A stretch of 64,000 nt of DNA, taken from positions 947,954 to 1,011,953 of the forward strand of contig NZ_MDKB01000003.1 in assembly GCF_001715295.1 (NCBI RefSeq), in the 5' to 3' direction. Both the position numbers and the translations under genes were made by a program. Positions 1 through 7,489 of this stretch are shown here, in pieces. Source of the DNA: Streptomyces griseus. Its GTDB lineage: Bacteria > Actinomycetota > Actinomycetes > Streptomycetales > Streptomycetaceae. Position 1 is the stretch's first letter; every line of letters begins with the position of its first letter. The notes beneath the pieces were generated by a model. That model was not told where the DNA came from. It worked only from the letters and a program-made list of their open reading frames with translations, and searched no databases.

Positions 1-581
1 CCGTCCTCCGCGCGGTAGTTCCAGGACGGCCGCTGGGCCTCCTGCCAGTCACCCTCGAAGACCCAGTAGCCGAACTCGCCGCGCACGGAGAGGATCTCGC
101 CGAAGAAGCCGCCGTCGATGAGGCGCTTCAGCTTCAGCAGGCCCGGCAGGAAGATCTTGTCCTGGACGACACCGTGCTTGATCCCGGCGTCACGGGCGAG
201 GCGGGCCAGTGCGAGGGCGCCCTCGACGTCGGTGGCGGTGGGCTTCTCGGTGTAGATGTGCTTGCCCGCGGCGATCGCCTTCCTGATCGCCTCGACGCGC
301 GCCGAGGTGACCTGGGCGTCGAAGTAGATGTCGATCGAATCATCGGCGAGCACCGCGTCCAGGTCGGTCGACCACTCGGTCAGGCCGTGCCGGTCGGCGA
401 GTGCCTCCAGGGCGTGGGCGCGGCGGCCGACGAGGACGGGCTCGGGCCACAGCACCTCGCCGTCGCCGAGGTCGAGGCCGCCCTGCTCACGGATCGCGAG
501 GATCGAGCGCACCAGGTGCTGCCGGTATCCCATGCGTCCGGTGACGCCGTTCATGGCGATGCGCACTGTCCTGCGTGTCAC
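1..581 (-). CDS. Gfo/Idh/MocA family oxidoreductase, N-terminal part (runs off the left edge)
   Basis: About 193 residues are present and the C-terminus lies outside the window. The reading frame opens with a Rossmann-type beta-alpha turn (VRIAMNGVTGRMG) and carries the EKP signature of the family near residues 112-114 (YTEKPTA), where the lysine contributes to catalysis. These enzymes are NAD(P)-dependent dehydrogenases of sugars or cyclitols. The GTG start at 581 is chosen because GGAGG lies 6-7 bases upstream. It is transcribed divergently from a LacI-type regulator, and a TIM-barrel isomerase follows that regulator, so a small sugar or inositol-like catabolic set is likely. The substrate cannot be told from the sequence. 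Confidence 0.85.
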   Translation of the reverse strand, partial: MTRRTVRIAMNGVTGRMGYRQHLVRSILAIREQGGLDLGDGEVLWPEPVLVGRRAHALEALADRHGLTEWSTDLDAVLADDSIDIYFDAQVTSARVEAIRKAIAAGKHIYTEKPTATDVEGALALARLARDAGIKHGVVQDKIFLPGLLKLKRLIDGGFFGEILSVRGEFGYWVFEGDWQEAQRPSWNYRAED

Positions 582-603
582 GAAGTACCTCCATACAGCC
601 GTA

Positions 604-615
604 GCAAGCGCTTTC
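604..615. promoter_or_regulatory. Candidate LacI/GalR-type operator
   Basis: GCAAGCGCTTTC holds a perfect AAGCGCTT core (606-613) with a central CG, typical of operators of the LacI family. It lies 23 bp from the start of the oxidoreductase and about 75 bp from the start of the divergent LacI-family gene, so autoregulation and control of the oxidoreductase are plausible. No binding data can be inferred. Confidence 0.5.
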
Positions 616-689
616 TATACGGTATGACGCTAGCCTGCCGACTGCGGCCCGGACAAGAGGGGCGCCCCACAACTCCTCGGAGGAGAGCG

Positions 690-1751
690 ATGACAGTCAC
701 CCTGGCGGACGTGGCGGCTCGCGCCCGGGTGTCCCCGGCCACCGTGTCCCGCGTGCTGAACGGCAACTATCCGGTGGCCACCTCCACGAGGGAGCGGGTC
801 CTGCGCGCGGTGGACGATCTCGACTACGTGCTGAACGGCCCCGCCAGCTCGCTGGCCGCCGCCACGTCCGACCTCGTCGGCATCCTGGTCAACGACATCG
901 CCGACCCGTTCTTCGGCATCATGGCGGGGGCCGCGCAGAGCGAGATCGGCGGGCCCGGCGACGGAACGGGCCGCGCGGGGGGCGAAAAGCTCGCCGTCGT
1001 CTGCAACACGGGCGGCTCGCCCGAGCGGGAACTCACCTACCTCACCCTCCTCCAGCGCCAGCGCGCGGCCGCCCTCGTCCTCACGGGCGGCGCCCTGGAG
1101 GACTCCGCACACCAGGCCGCCATGACCGCGAAACTGGCGAAACTCGCGGACGCCGGGACGCGGATCGTCTTCTGCGGACGCCCCCCGCTGCCGGACTCCG
1201 ACGCGGTCGTGGCCTCGCTGGCCTTCGACAACCGGGGCGGCGGCCGGGTCCTGACCGAGCACCTGCTCGGCCTCGGACACCGCCGGATCGGTTATGTCGC
1301 CGGGCCGCTGGAGCGCACCACGACCCGCCACCGCCTGGAGGGCCACCGCGAGGCGCTGGAGGCGGCGGGGGTGCACGGGGACGGGGAGAGCCTCACCGTG
1401 CACGGACCGTACGACCGGGGCTCCGGTTACGACGCCACGCTGGAACTCCTGCGCCGGCAGCCGGGGGTGACGGCGATCGTCGCCGCCAACGACACGGTGG
1501 CCCTGGGCGCGTGCGCGGCGGTCCGGGAGCGCGGCCTCCGCATCCCCGAGGACGTCTCCGTGGCCGGCTTCGACGACCTGCCGTTCTCGGTGGACGCGGG
1601 GCTGACGACCGTACGGCTGCCGCTGTTCGACGCCGGGGCACGGGCGGGGCGGCTGGCGATGGGCAAGGAGGAGCCCCCACCCGGCGGCATCGCGACGATA
1701 CCGGCCGAGCTGACGGTGCGCGGGTCGACGGCGGCCCCCCGGGTGGGGTGA
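690..1751 (+). CDS. LacI-family transcriptional regulator
   Basis: 353 residues. The N-terminus is a classic LacI DNA-binding headpiece (TLADVAARARVSPATVSRVLNG), followed by a periplasmic-binding-protein-like effector domain with the usual FDN, GHRRIGYVAGP and VAGFDDLP landmarks. The ATG at 690 is preferred over longer in-frame extensions because it has GGAGGAGAG just upstream and places the helix-turn-helix at the very N-terminus. A glycine-rich insertion near residues 88-100 in the effector domain looks unusual and may be a flexible loop. It lies divergent to the Gfo/Idh/MocA gene with a candidate operator between them, and upstream of the TIM-barrel gene, so it probably represses both in the absence of a sugar ligand. 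Confidence 0.93.
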   Translation: MTVTLADVAARARVSPATVSRVLNGNYPVATSTRERVLRAVDDLDYVLNGPASSLAAATSDLVGILVNDIADPFFGIMAGAAQSEIGGPGDGTGRAGGEKLAVVCNTGGSPERELTYLTLLQRQRAAALVLTGGALEDSAHQAAMTAKLAKLADAGTRIVFCGRPPLPDSDAVVASLAFDNRGGGRVLTEHLLGLGHRRIGYVAGPLERTTTRHRLEGHREALEAAGVHGDGESLTVHGPYDRGSGYDATLELLRRQPGVTAIVAANDTVALGACAAVRERGLRIPEDVSVAGFDDLPFSVDAGLTTVRLPLFDAGARAGRLAMGKEEPPPGGIATIPAELTVRGSTAAPRVG

Positions 1752-1809
1752 GGGTTTCGCGCCCCGTACCTGGGTACCGGTTCACCGGCACCGACGAAAG
1801 GACACGCAC

Positions 1810-2598
1810 GTGAAGCTCGCTTTCTCGACCCTCGGAGTCCCGGGGACGCCGGTCGCCGAGGTGGCGCGGCTCGCCGCCGACCACGGGTATGCGGGGGTGG
1901 AACTGCGCACACACCCCGAGGAGCCGGTGCACACCGGACTGACACCCGCCGAACGGGAGGCGGTGGCGGCGGAGTTCGCGAAGGCCGGGGTCGAGATCCT
2001 GGCTCTCGCCGGATACGTACGGGTCGCCGCCGAGGGGGACGACGCAGCCGTCCAGGCCGAGCTCACCGAGCTCGTCGAACTGGCCCACGACCTGGGGGCG
2101 GCGAACGTCCGGGTCTTCCCCGGCGGCGGCGACCGGGATGCCGCCGAGGCCGACGCCGACGCCGCCCGCCGGCTGGGCGCCGCGGCTCCGCACGCCGCCG
2201 ACCTGGGCGTACGCATCCTCCTGGAGACCCACGACTCGCACCGCGCCGGGGTGGACGTGGCCAGGGTCGTGGGCACGGTCGGCCACCAGCAGATCGGTGC
2301 CGTCTGGGACGTCATGCACACCTGGCTGGCAGGCGAGGAGCCGGCGGCCACGCACGCGGTGCTCGCCCCCCACCTCGGCTACGTCCAGGTGAAGGACCTC
2401 GCGTCCGCCGAGGAGACCACACCGCTGGCACTGGGGGACGGGGTGCTGCCCCTGAAGGCGTGCCTGGACACGCTCGACCCCGATGCCTGGGTCTGCTGGG
2501 AGTACGAGAAGCGCTGGCACCCGGCCGCCGCACCCCTGCCGGGGCTGCTGTCGATGGGACGGGAGTATCTGCTGCGGCTCGGCGCGCCCAAGCAGTAG
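1810..2598 (+). CDS. Sugar phosphate isomerase/epimerase-like TIM-barrel protein
   Basis: 262 residues, GTG start at 1810. The fold is that of the xylose-isomerase-like TIM barrel (AP endonuclease family 2). The signs are the opening KLAFSTLGVPG, an E-T-H-D stretch (ILLETHDSH), WDVMHTW and VQVKDL followed by a WEYEKRW near the C-terminus, which supply the Glu, His and Asp metal ligands. Members act as isomerases, epimerases or dehydratases on sugars and inositols. The gene follows the LacI regulator by 58 bp on the same strand, and the oxidoreductase lies on the other side, the usual company for such enzymes. The exact substrate is unknown. Confidence 0.85.
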   Translation: MKLAFSTLGVPGTPVAEVARLAADHGYAGVELRTHPEEPVHTGLTPAEREAVAAEFAKAGVEILALAGYVRVAAEGDDAAVQAELTELVELAHDLGAANVRVFPGGGDRDAAEADADAARRLGAAAPHAADLGVRILLETHDSHRAGVDVARVVGTVGHQQIGAVWDVMHTWLAGEEPAATHAVLAPHLGYVQVKDLASAEETTPLALGDGVLPLKACLDTLDPDAWVCWEYEKRWHPAAAPLPGLLSMGREYLLRLGAPKQ

Positions 2599-2756
2599 GC
2601 CAAGGCGTCCGGGCCCCGGGCGCGCGGGACCGGCCCGGCGCCTACGGGCGGCACACCCGGACCACGAACGCCCATGAGGAGAAGGCGAATTGGCCCAAGC
2701 TTTCTGCACGGAAGTGACCTACGGAAGGGGGCTTTTCGGGTCGTAGGGTCGTTCTC

Positions 2757-3278
2757 ATGACCGACGAGACGCCTCCCGTGTCCACGACTTCCCCCTCCTT
2801 CCCCGCCGTGCTGACCCGCCGCGCGGACGCCGAAACCTGCGCCGACCCGAGCAGCGTGATGACCCTGCTGGCCGACTCGGACAGCACCGGGGGCGGCTGC
2901 ACCAGCTACCGGTCCACGTTCACCGAGGGCGCGGTGGGCGCACCGGCCCACTTCCACACCAGGGCGTCGGAGCTCTTCTTCGTGCTCGGCGGAGCCCTGC
3001 GCGTGCTGGTGGGCGAGGAGGTCACCGTCCTGAGCGAAGGCGACTTCCTGCTGGTGCCGCCCCACACCCCGCACGCGTTCGCGGCGGCGCCCGGCCATGA
3101 GGCGGACGTCCTGTTCGTCTTCACCCCGGGCATGGGACGGTTCGACTACCTGCGGCTGCTCGGCCGGGTGATGCGCGGCGAGGCCGACCCGAAGGAGATC
3201 GCCGAGTCCGCCGAGCGCTTCGACAACCACTACGTGGACAGCCCCGTCTGGCGGGCCGCCCTCGGCGGGTCGGCGTGA
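2757..3278 (+). CDS. Cupin-domain protein
   Basis: 173 residues, ATG start. A single cupin beta-barrel is visible. Motif 1 reads PAHFHTRASELFFVLGG (His, His, Glu metal ligands) and motif 2 ends PPHTPHAF with the last histidine ligand. The C-terminal 50 residues are helical and rich in charge (RGEADPKEIAESAERF). Cupins of this type include quercetin-dioxygenase-like enzymes and small-molecule sensors; nothing in the sequence decides between them. The gene stands alone between the isomerase and the secreted GH3 enzyme. Confidence 0.8.
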   Translation: MTDETPPVSTTSPSFPAVLTRRADAETCADPSSVMTLLADSDSTGGGCTSYRSTFTEGAVGAPAHFHTRASELFFVLGGALRVLVGEEVTVLSEGDFLLVPPHTPHAFAAAPGHEADVLFVFTPGMGRFDYLRLLGRVMRGEADPKEIAESAERFDNHYVDSPVWRAALGGSA

Positions 3279-3388
3279 CCCGCCCCGCCGGCGTGCGCGT
3301 CCGGCAGGCCCGGCCTCCTCACCCTTTCGCCCGTCACCCCCGCCCGTCCCCGCGCGTGTCCCGGTTTTTTCGGGTGATCCTCTTGACC

Positions 3389-3433
3389 GGAAGTTACTTT
3401 CCATATATCCGTACCTTCTTGGAAGTTTCTTTC
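3389..3433 (+). promoter_or_regulatory. Direct repeat pair, candidate operator of the GH3 gene
   Basis: GGAAGTTACTTTC (3389-3401) and GGAAGTTTCTTTC (3421-3433) differ at one base. Their starts are 32 bp apart, close to three helical turns. The pair sits in an AT-richer patch 20-64 bp before the GTG of the GH3 gene. Each copy loosely resembles the GAAA-N-TTTC inverted repeats known before Streptomyces xylan/xyloside genes, but does not match exactly. Confidence 0.4.
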
Positions 3434-3452
3434 AGTACCGGAAGGGGCTCAC

Positions 3453-5279
3453 GTGCACCACCGCACCTCCAGACGCACCCTCCTCGCCGCCACCGCGGCC
3501 ACCGTCGCCGCGGCCGCCACCGGGGTCGTCGGCATTTCCGGCGCCGCACAGGCCACCGGTCCCTCGTCCGACAGCGGCCTCAAGCGGCTCATCGCCCGGA
3601 TGAGCCTCGAGGAGAAGGTCGGCCAGCTCTTCGTGATGCGGGTGTACGGGCACTCCGCCACCGCCCCCGACCAGGCGGACATCGACGCCAACCTCGCCGA
3701 GATCGGGGTCCGCACCGCGGCCGAGCTGATCTCGACGTACCACGTCGGCGGCATCATCTACTTCACCTGGGCGCACAACACCCGCGACCCGCACCAGATC
3801 GCCGAGCTCTCCAACGGCATCCAGCGCGCCGGGCTCGCCGGGCCGACACCTCTGCCGCTCCTGATCTCGACGGACCAGGAGCACGGCATCGTGTGCCGCG
3901 TGGGCGAGCCGGCCACGCTCATGCCCGGCGCCATGGCCCTCGGTGCGGGCGGTTCCCGTTCGGACGCGCGCACGGCCGCCCGGATCGCCGGGGCCGAGCT
4001 GGCCGCCCTCGGCATCCGGCAGAACTACGCGCCCGACGCCGACGTCAACGTGAACCCGGCCAACCCCGTCATCGGCGTACGGTCCTTCGGCTCCGACCCC
4101 CGGTCGGTGGCTGCCCTGGTCGCCGCCCAGGTGAAGGGGTACCAGAGCGCGGGGGTCGCCGCCACGGCCAAGCACTTCCCCGGTCACGGCGACACCAGCA
4201 CCGACAGCCACACCGGTCTGCCCTCCATCCACCACACCCGGGAGCAGTGGGCGGAGCTGGACGCCCCGCCGTTCCGGGCCGCCGCGGCGGCGGGCATCGA
4301 CTCGATCATGACGGCGCACATCGTCGTCCCCGCCCTGGACCCCTCGGAGGACCCGGCCACCCTCTCGCGCCCCATCCTCACCGGCATCCTGCGCGAGGAG
4401 CTCGGCTACGACGGCGTCGTCGTCACCGACTCGCTCGGCATGGAGGGTGTGCGCACCAAGTACGGCGACGAGCGCGTCCCCGTCCTGGCCCTGAAGGCCG
4501 GGGTCGACCAGCTGCTGAACCCGCCGGACCTCTCGGTCGCCTGGAACGCCGTCCTGGCGGCGGTGAAGAGCGGGGAGATCAGTGAGGCCAGGATCGAGGA
4601 ATCGATCCTGCGCATCTTCCGGCTGAAGTCGAAGCTCGGGCTGTTCCGCGACCCCTACGTCACGCACGCGGGTGTGGACCGGACCGTCGGCACCCGGGCC
4701 CATCTGGCCTCCGCCGACCGGATCGCCGAGCACACCACCACGCTGCTCGCCAACACCGGTGCGCTGCTGCCGCTCTCCCGCCGCTCGCACCGCGACCTGC
4801 TGGTGGTCGGCGCGGATCCCGCCTCACCGTCCGGTACTACGGGACCGCCGACCACCACGCTCGCAGGCGCCTTCCAGGAGCTGGGGTTCTCGGCGACCGC
4901 CCTGTCCACGGGGACGGCCCCCTCGAAGGCGAGGATCGCGGAGGCGGTGGCGGCCGCCCAGGGCAAGGACGCCGTGGTCGTCGGGACGTACAACGTCTCG
5001 GCGACCAGCTCCCAGCGCACCCTGGTCAGCGCGCTCGCGGCCACCGGCGTCCCGGTGATCACGCTCGCCCTGCGCAACCCGTACGACATCGCCCAGCTGA
5101 CCGGTACGGGCTACGCGGCGAGCCTGGCCGCGTACTCCTGGACCGACGTCGAGCTGCGGGCTGCCGTCCGGGTCATCGCGGGCCGGGCCGAGCCGGTGGG
5201 CCGCCTGCCGGTTCCGGTGCAGCGCGTGGACGACCCGGAACGGACGCTGTACCCCGTCGGCTACGGCCTGTCCTACTGA
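3453..5279 (+). CDS. Secreted GH3 beta-N-acetylhexosaminidase (NagZ-like)
   Basis: 608 residues with a twin-arginine-like signal (SRRTLLAATAATVAAAATG) ending near residue 35, so the enzyme is exported. The catalytic (alpha/beta)8 domain carries the NagZ-type signature KHFPGHGDT near residue 240, whose histidine acts in acid/base catalysis in this subfamily, and the nucleophile region VVVTDSLGMEG with Asp326. Unlike short Gram-negative NagZ it keeps a C-terminal alpha/beta sandwich domain to the end (YPVGYGLSY). The predicted role is cleaving N-acetylglucosaminides from peptidoglycan or chitin fragments outside the cell. The GTG start at 3453 follows GGAAGGGG. A loop-less palindrome follows the stop codon. 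Confidence 0.9.
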   Translation: MHHRTSRRTLLAATAATVAAAATGVVGISGAAQATGPSSDSGLKRLIARMSLEEKVGQLFVMRVYGHSATAPDQADIDANLAEIGVRTAAELISTYHVGGIIYFTWAHNTRDPHQIAELSNGIQRAGLAGPTPLPLLISTDQEHGIVCRVGEPATLMPGAMALGAGGSRSDARTAARIAGAELAALGIRQNYAPDADVNVNPANPVIGVRSFGSDPRSVAALVAAQVKGYQSAGVAATAKHFPGHGDTSTDSHTGLPSIHHTREQWAELDAPPFRAAAAAGIDSIMTAHIVVPALDPSEDPATLSRPILTGILREELGYDGVVVTDSLGMEGVRTKYGDERVPVLALKAGVDQLLNPPDLSVAWNAVLAAVKSGEISEARIEESILRIFRLKSKLGLFRDPYVTHAGVDRTVGTRAHLASADRIAEHTTTLLANTGALLPLSRRSHRDLLVVGADPASPSGTTGPPTTTLAGAFQELGFSATALSTGTAPSKARIAEAVAAAQGKDAVVVGTYNVSATSSQRTLVSALAATGVPVITLALRNPYDIAQLTGTGYAASLAAYSWTDVELRAAVRVIAGRAEPVGRLPVPVQRVDDPERTLYPVGYGLSY

Positions 5280-5286
5280 CACGGCT

Positions 5287-5332
5287 ACGGGCCGGTCGTA
5301 CCGGGTGGGCCCACCCGGTACGACCGGCCCGT
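5287..5332. terminator. Bidirectional terminator-like perfect palindrome
   Basis: A 46-bp perfect inverted repeat with 23-bp arms meeting at 5309/5310 and no loop. It starts 8 bp after the stop of the GH3 gene and ends 41 bp from the stop of the convergent S28 peptidase gene, so it can end transcripts from both sides. Confidence 0.85.
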
Positions 5333-5372
5333 CCACGTGCGGTTCCGCCGGGGCCGTACCCCGGCCTCGGCG

Positions 5373-6860
5373 CTACGGCCTCAGCGTGCCCGGGTTCCTT
5401 TCGAGCTCCTGGTCCCGCTTGTCCAGCTTCGCGTCGAACTTCGCGAGCGGCTTCGCCTTCGCCGGGTCGGCCTCGACGGCCGCCGGGGCGACTCCGGCCC
5501 AGCGCAGGATGGCGGCGGTCGCCGTGGCCTTCTGGTCGGCGACGAGGCCGGAGACCTTGGAGCCGTGGTTGCCGCCCGGCACCGTGAAGACGTAGCTGTC
5601 ACGCGCACCCCGGCCGAGGCGGAAGGGCTCGGCGCCCCACGGGTCGTTCCCGCCGTAGACGTACAGCATGTGCTCGGCGTTGTTCCGCACCCAGGTGTCC
5701 ACGTCGCGCATCACCGAGGGCTCGAACTTCATCGGGATGGAGCGCGGCACGAAGGTGCGGGGCGGCTGGTAGCCGTAGCGGCTGAGACCGTCCAGCCACG
5801 GCTGCTCGATGTCGGGCGATCCGAGCTGGGTGCCCGCCTGGTAGTAGTACGGCGTGTACCGCTCCAGGCCCTGGTCGGCGTAGGCGGAGAAGCCCGATAT
5901 GCCGTCGATGGAGTCCCATATCTCCTGGTCGGTGGCGTTCGGGGCGTCGGCCGGGATGGCCTCGCAGTCGGAGAGCAGGCTGTACTGCCAGAACGCCCAG
6001 ACGTAGTCCATGACGACGGCTTCGTACGCCTTGTCGAGCGAGCCGACGGTGTCGAAGGTGAGGCTGTTCTCGGCTGCGTACGCCGCGAACTTCTCCTCCA
6101 GCGGGCCGCGGCGCACGAGCGCCTCGCGCTGGACGCCGTTCAGCCGGTCGCGGCACTCCTTGGTGCCGACCTTCTCGAAGAACCGGTCGTAGGCCGAATC
6201 CTCCTTGTTCACCACGTCGTTGGGCGCCACGTAGGCGACGACGCCGTCCATGTCCTTCGGGTAGAACCGCTCGAAGTAGGTGGCGGTCATGCCGCCCTTG
6301 GAGCCGCCGGTGGTCAGCCAGTTCGCGGAGTAGATCTTCTTCAGCGCCGTGAAGACCCGGTGCTGGTCGCTGGCGGCCTGCCAGATGTCGAGCTTCGACC
6401 AGTCGGCGGGGGCCGGGCGGGACGGGGTGAAGTAACGATACTCCAGGGAGACCTGGTTACCGTCGATGATCTGCGTCGGCTCACTGCGGCTCGGGTTGGT
6501 GGAGACGTTGTAGCCGCTGGTGAAGAAGACCGTGGGGCGGGTCGTGTCCTTGTGCAGCAGGGTGACACGCTGCTGGAAGGTTCCCTTGGCCGGGTCCCTG
6601 TGGTCGACCGGCTGGGTGTAGTCGAGGACGAAGAAGCGGTAACCGGGGTACGGCTTCTCCTCGATCAGACGCATGCCCGGGATGGCCAGGATGCGGTCCT
6701 TGATGTCCTCGCCGCTGCTCTCGCCGTTGCTGCTGACGGAGCCGCTGCTCTGCTTCGCGGCCGGTTCCGCGGCGGTGGCCGCACCGGCCGAGGCTCCGGT
6801 CGCACTCGCCGTGCCGATGAGCACCGCCAGCGACAGAACCCCTGTGAGCGCCTTGCGCAT
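5373..6860 (-). CDS. Secreted S28-family tripeptidyl aminopeptidase
   Basis: 495 residues. A Sec signal peptide (MRKALTGVLSLAVLIGTASATGASAGA) is followed by an alpha/beta-hydrolase peptidase of the PS-10/S28 group. The nucleophile elbow is GGSKGGM (Ser187). The Asp probably lies in YGGNDPWG and the His in VPGGNHGSK near the C-terminus. Streptomyces enzymes of this family release tripeptides from free N-termini of extracellular proteins and help in nutrient recycling during sporulation. The gene is monocistronic, convergent with the GH3 gene. Length and motifs are normal; nothing looks broken. Confidence 0.92.
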   Translation of the reverse strand: MRKALTGVLSLAVLIGTASATGASAGAATAAEPAAKQSSGSVSSNGESSGEDIKDRILAIPGMRLIEEKPYPGYRFFVLDYTQPVDHRDPAKGTFQQRVTLLHKDTTRPTVFFTSGYNVSTNPSRSEPTQIIDGNQVSLEYRYFTPSRPAPADWSKLDIWQAASDQHRVFTALKKIYSANWLTTGGSKGGMTATYFERFYPKDMDGVVAYVAPNDVVNKEDSAYDRFFEKVGTKECRDRLNGVQREALVRRGPLEEKFAAYAAENSLTFDTVGSLDKAYEAVVMDYVWAFWQYSLLSDCEAIPADAPNATDQEIWDSIDGISGFSAYADQGLERYTPYYYQAGTQLGSPDIEQPWLDGLSRYGYQPPRTFVPRSIPMKFEPSVMRDVDTWVRNNAEHMLYVYGGNDPWGAEPFRLGRGARDSYVFTVPGGNHGSKVSGLVADQKATATAAILRWAGVAPAAVEADPAKAKPLAKFDAKLDKRDQELERNPGTLRP

Positions 6861-6937
6861 GCACCCTCCCCTTGATTCACGACAGACGCCGTGAACCTAG
6901 CGGGGACCACACCCGCCACGCCAGACCCGGACGCACC

Positions 6938-7372
6938 TCAGCACAGGATCCATCCGGTGGAACCCGAGGAACCCGCGACGGAACCGGAGGCGCGCACACA
7001 CCGGTTCAGGGCGTGGACCGTGACGGGTCCGGCCAGCGTGGTGAAGGTGCCGCTGTCCACGACCGCCCGTCCCCCGCGCGGCTGCAGCGACACGCGCATC
7101 GCACGGCGCGTGCCCGGCTTCTTGGCGACCGCGACGGCGCAGGCGTAGGACCGGCTCTCGTAGACGCGCAGCGAGCCGGTGGCGAACGTCACCGTCTTGG
7201 CCAGCCGTCCGGAACACGCTGCCGCGGCCTGCGCGGACGCCACGCCTCCGCCGCCCAGTACCAGGCCGGCGGAGGCGAGGAGCGGCAGCACGAACAGTGC
7301 CGCTCCCAGGCGCCGGCCCGATGCCGGTCGCGCAGGCCGCCGCCGTCCCGAGGCCCTCGGTCGTCCCGCCAC
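6938..7372 (-). CDS. Small secreted hypothetical protein
   Basis: About 144 residues from the GTG at 7372. An Arg-rich n-region and the hydrophobic stretch LGAALFVLPLLASAG end in ASAQA, a signal-peptidase I-like site. The mature part (about 90 residues) starts near ACSGRLAKTV and has four cysteines, suggesting two disulphides. It is rich in beta-forming residues (GSLRVYESRSYACAVAV). No enzyme motif is seen. The start is uncertain: a TTG at 7447 would also keep the frame, but the 7372 GTG has a GGTGGGG tract about 8 bases upstream and gives a normal signal peptide. Confidence 0.6.
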   Translation of the reverse strand: MAGRPRASGRRRPARPASGRRLGAALFVLPLLASAGLVLGGGGVASAQAAAACSGRLAKTVTFATGSLRVYESRSYACAVAVAKKPGTRRAMRVSLQPRGGRAVVDSGTFTTLAGPVTVHALNRCVRASGSVAGSSGSTGWILC

Positions 7373-7489
7373 TCGTCCACCCCACCCGCTCCGTCGAACC
7401 CTGCGGCCCTCACGGGGCACACATGCGTACGGGTGTACGACGCGCAAGGGGGCCCCCGAGGTTCCGGGAAACCGGGGCGGACAACGGTG

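Noticed and set aside
174..689. Long N-terminal extension of the first LacI regulator
   Set aside because: It is antisense to the oxidoreductase gene, and the ATG at 690 has a good RBS and gives a normal LacI headpiece.
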